A stretch of 64,000 nt of DNA, from assembly GCA_027625915.1 (NCBI GenBank), contig JANTQA010000012.1, positions 5,602,501 to 5,666,500 of the forward strand, in the 5' to 3' direction. This document shows, piece after piece, positions 56,953 through 64,000 of this stretch. Source of the stretch: Anaeramoeba flamelloides. Lineage: Eukaryota; Metamonada; Anaeramoebidae. Under the pieces are notes generated by a model. That model was given only the letters and a program-made list of their open reading frames with translations, was not told where the DNA came from and did no database searches. The position numbers and the translations under genes were made by a program. The first letter of the stretch is position 1. Every line of letters begins with the position of its first letter.

Positions 56953-58963
56953 ATGTCTGTTATGGATCAAAGCTGGGTAAAGGTTCAACAAAAGGCCTTT
57001 ACTAGATGGGTAAATGCACATCTTGGAAAACGAGGAATCCAAGTTGAAGATCTTCAAACCGCTTTCAAAACTGGTATCAATCTGATTCAATTACTCGAAG
57101 TAATTGGTGAACACACATTTGGAAGACACAACAAAAACCCAAGAATGGAAATTCAAATGAGAGAAAATATTGAAATTGCACTTAAATTTATTGAATCAAG
57201 AGATGTCAAATTGACTGCTATTGGTGCTGGAGGTAAATTATCATTCTTAAAAAAAAAAAAATTTGCTTTTTTACACGTTTTATTTTTAAGGTATTAACAA
57301 AAAAACTTTTTTCCCCTTTTTCCTTTTTTTTTTTTTTTTTTTTATCTCTTTTTGCAAATAACAAAAAAACAAAAAAAAAAAAAAAAAAAAAAAAACAGAT
57401 ATTTATAGCGGTAACTTAAAATTGATTCTTGGTATGGTCTGGACAGTCATTTTGAGGTTTGCAATTGCCGAAATTTCTGTTGAAGAATTAACAGCTAAAG
57501 AAGCCCTTCTCTTATGGTGTCAAAGAAAGACAGCCGATTATGACAATGTTGACATCAAAGAATTCACATGGTCATGGCAAGATGGACTTGGTTTCTGTGC
57601 ATTGATTCACAAGCACAGACCAGACTTGATCGATTACGAAAACTTAGATGGTAACGACAAAGAAGGAAACTTGAATTTGGCCTTTGAGGTTGCAGAAAAA
57701 GAATTAGGAATCCCAAAATTCCTCGATGCAGAAGATATGATCGAAGTCAAGCCAGATGAAAGAGCTGTTATGACATACTTGGCCGAATATTTCAAGGTCT
57801 TTTCCAAGGGACAGAAAGCCGAAAATGCAGGAAGAAGAATTAACAAAGTTGTTGAATTAGTTATGGCCTTAGAGGAACAAAAGAATGGTTACAACGACGT
57901 TGCGAACGATTTAGTTGAACAATTAAACAACCAAATTGGAATTCTTGATGACAGAAACTTTGCTGATACCATCCAAGGTGTCAAGGAACAATTAGATGAA
58001 TTCAAGGAATATAAAAGAACCGTCAAACCAGAATTGATCAGAAAGAAATTAGAAGTCAACAGTGATCTTGGAAAGTTAAACACAAAACTCCGTGTTAACA
58101 ACAGAAACCTTTACACCCCACCAGAAGGGTTAAGCGCACAGGAAATCGAGCAACTTTGGGACGTCTTGGTTGAATCTGAAACCAACCGATCCAAGTCCCT
58201 TAGAGATCATCTCCAAAAGCTTAACAGAGAACTTCTTGACGAACTCGAAGGCGTTGCCCGAGAATATTACCAATGGGCTCAAGATACCAAAAACAAAATC
58301 TCCGGTATCGAAGGAGACATCGACACCCAAATCCAAGAAATGGACGGCGTCATTGAAGAAATCAACAATAACGCATACAGACTCGACAAGGCAAAAGAAC
58401 TCTCAGACAGAGTCACCGATGCTAGCCTTGAATACTACACCGAGGTATCCTATGATGTCCTCGAATCCAGTTACAACGAACTCTTGAAATTCGCTCAGGA
58501 CCAAAGATCCCTCCTCGAAAACCAAAAATTCGTCAACGAAGGCGCCAAGGTCACACAGGAACAACTCGACGAATTTAAACAAATGTTTGAATTATTTGAT
58601 AAAGACAAAAAGGGATCACTCTACCCATACGAATTCGCTGGTGTCCTCAACGCCTTAGGTGACGACCTTAGTGAAGAAGAAATGAAACAAGTCTTTGACA
58701 AATACGATTCAGATGGATCAGGTACCTTAGAATTTAACGAATTCGTCGACTTCATGACAGGAAGAATCGAAGATTCAGATACCGCGGAACAAATCCTCCA
58801 ATCATGGAAAATCGTCTCCAAGGACAAATCCTTTGTCGAAGAAAGCGACATGGGACAAGCCCAATTGAAAAAGAACGTCATGGAATTCGTCAAAGAACGA
58901 TCAAACCCATTGGAATCGGGTTACGATTACGACACCTTTACTAACGAAGTTCTTTATAACTAA
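56953..58963 (+). CDS. Alpha-actinin with short rod
   Basis: Exons 56953-57232 and 57399-58963 (166 bp intron, phase 1) give 614 residues. Residues ~8-112 are the first calponin-homology domain (SWVKVQQKAFTRWVNAHL) and ~125-228 the second (AKEALLLWCQRKT, FTWSWQDGLGFCALIHKHRP); together they are the F-actin-binding unit. Then comes a helical rod of about 240 residues, room for one or two spectrin repeats instead of the usual four. Two EF-hands follow: loop DKDKKGSLYPYE (494-505) and the canonical DSDGSGTLEFNE (530-541). A C-terminal helical part ends YDTFTNEVLYN. The protein should cross-link actin filaments as an antiparallel dimer, possibly under calcium control. Length recalls the short Entamoeba alpha-actinins. 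Codon use is biased to C-ending codons, suggesting strong expression. Confidence 0.94.
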
Positions 58964-59204
58964 TTTTTCGGTTTTGTTTTTCTTTTTCTTTTGTTTGTAC
59001 TCTGTTCTTCTTTTATTTGGATTGCATGTTATATGTTTATCTTTTTACCATATTATTTTTTTTTAAATCATTATTAATATTTCAATCATCATTTATATTT
59101 AAAAATCAAATGACCTTTGCATGCATTGTTTTGATTACTTTTTAATTTCAAAAACAATAATTAAATTTATATATTAATAAAATTTTGTCTTTAATTTTTC
59201 TTTC

Positions 59205-59655
59205 AATCCAGAAAAATTTTCTTATAATGAATTTTTTGTTTTTTTTTTTCTTTTTGCTTATTTTTTTTTTTTAATTTTTTATTTGAAAATTAAATTTGAA
59301 AAAAACAATTGTTTGTTACTCCAAATTAACATTAAGAAAAGTTAAGCTTTGTGTGTTCTTTTAAAATTCATACATTTACAAGTAAACAATCTTATCGTAA
59401 ACAATTTTAAAATTTCAAATGAAATAGAGAAATTTTGCGAAAAATAAGACGTGCCAATGAAAGTAAGTCCCAAATTTTTTTTATATTTTTTTTAAATATA
59501 TATTTTTTTCGGGTATTTCTTTTTTGAATCTCAATTCTACCCTGAAATTTATGATTTCTTGTTATATCTAAACAATTTTTTTTGGTTGGTTCTTAAAAAA
59601 AAAGAGATGTTTTTATTTTTCGCTAATACTCTGGAGTGAAATGAAGTTTTTATAT
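59205..59655 (+). mobile_element. Fragment of the TTTCAGTCAAAGG TIR family
   Basis: AAGAAAAGTTAAGCTTTGTG, TTAAAATTCATACATTTACA and GGTTGGTTCTTAAAAAAAAA match 22900-23230. Right end degenerate (CTGGAGTGAAATGAAGTTTT), left end absent. The rest of 58964-60283 is AT-rich with no gene recognised. Confidence 0.6.
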
Positions 59656-60283
59656 ATAGTAGTGAAAAAAATACAGGATAAGATTTTTAATTACGAATTA
59701 TTGAGAAATTGTCATTTATTTTTTTCATGAAGGTAATTTTTAAATACTATGTAAATATATAATTGTATATGTTATATTCAAGAATTGTACCCTCCCCCCC
59801 CCAATGAATATTCACGATCAATTATCCAATTAAATTGAATTAATCAAAAGTGACATGGTTGTGATTTTAGGGTGTTATTAATTAAAGATAGATTTTTTTT
59901 TTTTGATTTTATACAATGATAGCCATACTTTTCTATTCCAGTATTTCCTGTTTTAGTAAGCAACTACTTAATATTTTGTCTTCAGAACTGTTCTTTCCTA
60001 TATTAAAAAAACTTTGGCTAGTTAAAAAATGGGAAAAAAATCAAATTAGATCAGTAAAATGTGTTTGTAAAAATGTTTTTTTTATTTTTACTTTAAAAAG
60101 GAAATTTTTTAGGGTGTTTTTTATTTTTTGGTTGGTTGCTTTTTTTTTTGGTTTGTTGCAAAACAACAAAGAAAAATAAAAATAGCAGAGAATTTTTTTT
60201 TTTTTTACGAAATGAAAAAAAATGAGAAAGATGTGGGTACACTTCCTGATCTACTTCGAGAAGACCTTTAACAAAACTCTCAA

Positions 60284-61816
60284 TTATCGATTTTTAATTC
60301 TACGAGGTGAGTTTGCAATAAAAATCATTAAGAAAGTAAAAAGGCTTGACAAACAGCCCCAAATCAGGTTAATATAAAAAAAATTACCTTTCCAAACCGA
60401 ATAGACCAAACTATTTATAGAAGGCAACAGAGATCCAGACAAGCCAGACAGTGAAGATACCATTGCATAAATGGTAATCCAGTTAACCGGGTAAAGTTCC
60501 TGTAGATTATTTGGTATGGCAATCCAGTAAGCAACTCTCCAAACAACAAAGAAGAGGTAAGCGGGGTATTGCAAATAATAATTTTTAATCACAGAAAAGA
60601 TTGTAAACAAGATATTTAATAGCGTGATGATGATATAGGCCCGATAACTTTTCCCCTTTTGCTTGCCATTGCTCATCTCTGGCCTTAATATATAAGACAG
60701 GATCAAGCTAACAGGGAAACCTGCGCAAGGCAGAACAAATGAAAAATAGATGATTAGCTTTTCAGTTTGTGCTTTATTTGATCCAACAATCCACACGGCT
60801 TGCTCATTCAATGTGCTAATAAAAAAGTTTTGTTCAAGGCAAAAAAAGATAACACCAAGAAATAAAACGAAAACTCGATAGTCTGTAAAAATCAGTTTGA
60901 GACATACCAACAAACCATTTGAATGATTATTTTCTTCTTGTTCTTTTTTCTTTTTTAATAAGCCTTGTTTTTCGTCAAAATCTGATTTTACACTATTTTC
61001 AAAATTATCGTCGTCTTGTGAATTGTTTGTTGCTTCAGATTCTTCAACACCACTCCATGTGCTTTTTTGTTGTTGTTGCTGCTGCTGCTGTTGTTGTTTT
61101 TCTTCGCTTTCAGACAGCGATTTTGAAACCGATTGCCTTTCAATATTTAATAATTTCTCGGTTTCTGGTTCGTTTGGTACTTTAAAATCACAAAAAATAA
61201 TCAACACAGAAAAGGGAATAATTAAAAAAATTGCATAGCCAAAAAAAAGCTTCCAAATTGTAATCGACTTGAAATGATCTATTATGAAAAAAAAGAGTGT
61301 AAAGACAACAGAACTGAGATCCCACGAAGCTACAACAATTGATCTAAAAAGCACATGCTTGTCACTCTTCATTTGCTCTAATAAATTGGCATAATCAAAG
61401 GTGACCACAAAGAAATACCATCCAGTTAAAGCAAACACCGAAAAAGATGATGTTAATAAAAATTTTGATAACCCCAAAGAAACGCTTGGCCGCGAGCCAT
61501 AACCAAAAAGAATAAAGGAAGCAATTGTTAAAATAAAGCAAAGGGTGTACAAAGGCTTTTTCCCGATTTTGTTCAAGATCCATCCTGCAAAAAAGCCAAA
61601 TGCAAACATTACTGGTTGCGAGATCTGATAAAACCTATTGATTGTAAGGATTTTGTCTTTACACACCCGCGCATTGTTTTCACACAGATCAGGAAAGACA
61701 TTTTCTTTTAAAAGCATCTTCTTGAGTGGCGCAAAACCTACAACAACACCACCACAGATCACCATCATGAAAAAGGCTAAAATGGATACCAAATATAATT
61801 TTGTTAAAGATCTCAT
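60284..61816 (-). CDS. Major facilitator superfamily transporter, SLC43-like
   Basis: One intron-free minus-strand frame of 510 residues, ATG at 61816. It opens with a hydrophobic helix (LYLVSILAFFMMVICGGVVV), followed by a Cys-containing luminal/extracellular loop (FPDLCENNARVCKDKI). About six helices come before and six after a long hydrophilic middle (~residues 215-310) carrying an eleven-Gln run and many Ser/Asp/Glu. GWILNKIGKKPLY resembles the MFS loop-2 signature (G..D+.G++). The DYANLLEQ and SIVVASWDLSSVVF stretches fit the SLC43 (LAT3/LAT4-type) group, which moves large neutral amino acids by facilitated diffusion. Membrane location (surface or endosome) is not decided by the sequence. 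The Gln run is encoded by mixed CAA/CAG codons. MFS is certain, SLC43 likely, substrate inferred. Confidence 0.85.
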   Translation of the reverse strand: MRSLTKLYLVSILAFFMMVICGGVVVGFAPLKKMLLKENVFPDLCENNARVCKDKILTINRFYQISQPVMFAFGFFAGWILNKIGKKPLYTLCFILTIASFILFGYGSRPSVSLGLSKFLLTSSFSVFALTGWYFFVVTFDYANLLEQMKSDKHVLFRSIVVASWDLSSVVFTLFFFIIDHFKSITIWKLFFGYAIFLIIPFSVLIIFCDFKVPNEPETEKLLNIERQSVSKSLSESEEKQQQQQQQQQQKSTWSGVEESEATNNSQDDDNFENSVKSDFDEKQGLLKKKKEQEENNHSNGLLVCLKLIFTDYRVFVLFLGVIFFCLEQNFFISTLNEQAVWIVGSNKAQTEKLIIYFSFVLPCAGFPVSLILSYILRPEMSNGKQKGKSYRAYIIITLLNILFTIFSVIKNYYLQYPAYLFFVVWRVAYWIAIPNNLQELYPVNWITIYAMVSSLSGLSGSLLPSINSLVYSVWKGNFFYINLIWGCLSSLFTFLMIFIANSPRRIKNR

Positions 61817-63389
61817 TCTCCAAAAAGCAAAATTGAAAAAAATAATGTTTTAAAGCGCGTCAACATGTAATACCTTATTCTTCAAACGTTTGGAAAACAA
61901 AAAGAGTAATGTAAATATTGGTTTTTAATCATTCATATTTCTGAATTAAATCTTTACAATGATTTGCTCTTTTTTTTTGTTGACAAAACAAAAAATAAAA
62001 AAGTTAATGACATCGTTTTTCATCAAAACGAATCCAACTATTTTTTGATCACACCAAAGGCCTTTGTCCATAGGTCAAATATTTGCGATTGCATTAACAC
62101 CCATCAGTTTAATTAAGAAAAATTTATTACTATTAAATATTTTTAAGCTAAACGTATTTATTTTTTTTTCTAAATTTACAAATTGAGTTGCAAAATATTT
62201 TGTTAATAGGTTGATTAGATTAATTATAAATCAATTATATACTAAAACTGCCATTTTTGAAATTAGTTAAAATAATTTTAAGTTGAATAAGACATTATTT
62301 ACCTTTGAGTGATAAGAAGAATTTGGATTTTAAAAAATATTTCAATAAGTTTTTTACCTTAATGATTTCATTTCTCCTTTTTAGCCTTACGTTATTTGAT
62401 TTGGTTGATCAGAAAATTTTTTTTGAATAATTAAATCGATGGTTTTTCAATTTACATGGGATAACATTTTACTTGATTTTCTTTTTTTCAATTCATAAAT
62501 AAGTTTTTCGATTTCAATTGTTAGTTATCTCGAAATACCCCAATACATTGCAATAAAAAGTATCAAACAAATAATTGTTGATCACCAATTAAAATCTATT
62601 TCTTTAGAAAACTATTATTTGAAAACAAAATTTCACGTTAATAAAAGAAAAACAAAGTGATTGTTTGTTTGCATTGATTCTTTAGATATCAACCAAGTTA
62701 ATTGTTGTCATTAGTTAAATTGAAAAACTCATATAAAATTAATAGAAATTATTGAATCGTTTGATCCATTAATAATCGTGGATAATAGTTCAATAAACTT
62801 TATAAATTCAATTTTTGGTATTTTCTCTGATCCTTTTAAGTACAAAATTTTTTTTTTTTTTGGCTTTATATTTTTTTCTTTTATTTGGATAAAAATAATT
62901 ACATATAAAAACATTAAAAATAGAAAACTTAAAAGTGACTTAATATTATGCTTTGATATATGAATATAAATTGAGTTTTTTTTACCAATTTTCATTTTGA
63001 GTCTGTCTAAAATGTTGAAATGGGGTTATGATTCGAAAATTTTTTAAATCGATAATATAAAAAGTCAAAATATCCCGATAAAGGATATGAATAAATTTAT
63101 TTATCTTTAATATTAATAACAAAAAAACAATTTAAAATTAAATTGAATAATTATTATTTTTCTTAAATGTAGTCAATTATCAGATATATACACTGATGTA
63201 AGGATTTAAATTCAAAAAAAATTGGATTTCCAAATTTACACTGATAAATGATATCATTACATTTCTTTCAAAATATAAACAATTCAAATGAGTTCAAAAA
63301 AGATCTGAATTTGGTAACATTTTTTAAATAAAATTTTTAATCAAAAATATTGGAAAATTGTAGGTATCTAAACCTGATTCCTAAAAGAT
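61817..63389. other. AT-rich stretch upstream of the transporter gene
   Basis: No gene recognised. A minus-strand 88-codon frame (62995-62729) with one hydrophobic segment has an ATG but only A/T-driven residues, and is not distinguishable from chance. Confidence 0.35.
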
Positions 63390-64000
63390 GTAAACATCCA
63401 AAATCTCAAAAACGCAAAAAAAAAACCCAGTTTATTGTATTTTCCCCTATGTAATTTATATTAACATTTAATTTATAAAGTTTTGAATATTTTTATAAGT
63501 AATCATTGTTATTTAAATAACAGAAAAAAATATTAAAAGAAAAAATAAAAATTGGTATGTCCAAAATGATGAAACGAGTGAGAACAAAAAATTGCATTGC
63601 TAAATTTGTTAAGGGTTAGATGAAAACTCATCTAATCTGTTAAAGAGAGAATTTTGTGGTGGATAAATTTGAGACTTTTGAGTCATAGAATTTTAAAGAG
63701 AGAATTAAACCAAAAATATATTGGTAAATTTTATTGATATTTCACCAACAATTGTTAATCGATCAACCATAAGGTACCGTAGACTAATTGCCCCTGATAA
63801 TTTTATTTAATAAAATCTATACTAAACAAACTATTGTCATCGAAAAAAAAATAATTATCAATCTATAGAAACAGATTACTTAACTGGAAAAAAGAAAATG
63901 AAAATAAAACAAAAAATACAAAAAAAAGAAATATTTTGAATAATTAAAATTATTTCCAATTTGAATTCACAGTACATCATTCTTCTTCTTTCAACTGATT
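63390..64000 (+). repeat. ~1 kb dispersed repeat family, copy 5, runs off the window
   Basis: TTAGATGAAAACTCATCTAA, GAGAGAATTTTG, TTGTTAATCGATCAACCATA and GAAAAAAGAAAATGAAAATA follow copy 1. The hairpin-rich insert is present at about 63601-63715 with its first stem (TTAGATGA / TCATCTAA) intact. Confidence 0.65.

Noticed and set aside
59916-60179. 87-codon plus-strand frame between alpha-actinin and the transporter
   Set aside because: Phe/Lys-rich, no domain, composition identical to intergenic DNA.
62729-62995. 88-codon minus-strand frame with a hydrophobic segment
   Set aside because: Starts with ATG, but at this base composition dozens of 60-90 codon frames arise by chance; no G+C or codon signal.

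Overview
The window is very AT-rich (by eye about three quarters or more A+T) nuclear DNA of a single-celled eukaryote. Evidence for this: short GT...AG introns in several genes, a ubiquitin-eL40 fusion gene, an alpha-actinin, a heterotrimeric G-alpha, a RasGEF, a GPI-anchor enzyme and two eukaryotic tRNAs. Asn- and Gln-rich tracts, exclusive use of TAA stops in the genes read here, a RasGEF with a long low-complexity N-terminus and an unusually short alpha-actinin point to an amoeboid protist (Dictyostelium-, Entamoeba- or Anaeramoeba-like). The species cannot be fixed from the sequence.

Gene layout. A partial acidic protein runs off the left edge (minus, 1-139). A RasGEF gene lies at 8248-12588 (+). 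tRNA-Ser(GCT) is at 19409-19489 (-) and tRNA-Lys(TTT) at 25978-26049 (-). Between them is a 55-residue WH2 actin-binding protein at 24507-24674 (-). A seven-exon G-alpha gene covers 35165-40218 (+). Ubiquitin-eL40 is at 45216-45743 (-), PIG-C/GPI2 at 50048-50968 (+), a short alpha-actinin at 56953-58963 (+), and an SLC43-like transporter at 60284-61816 (-). The proteins form no operon-like group. Several fit amoeboid signalling and actin dynamics: G-alpha, RasGEF, WH2 protein, alpha-actinin.

Between genes, most of the sequence is a layered graveyard of dispersed repeats, recognised by comparing the window with itself. There are (i) at least three copies of one non-LTR retrotransposon (LINE) sharing a 3' end; (ii) several terminal-inverted-repeat families flanked by TTAA (ends GGGACTAGTCTC and ACAATCYCTGAAA, and a 1.2 kb element ending TTACTAGTCCCTTTAA); (iii) TIR families with ends TTTCAGTCAAAGG and GGTAATAGTGTTGCA; (iv) foldback/palindromic elements; and (v) a five-copy ~1 kb family carrying a hairpin-rich insert. 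They are nested: a LINE inside a TTAA element, a foldback inside a LINE, a TTAA element and a foldback inside a third family. Two of these layers inflate single introns, to 1.8 kb in the RasGEF gene and 3.3 kb in the G-alpha gene, where sister introns are 100-200 bp.

A few islets look protein-coding by composition but could not be identified (17298-17384, 33545-34153, 51120-51300, the minus strand of 24040-25640). They are listed with low confidence, because roughly forty random open frames of 60 codons or more are expected at this base composition.
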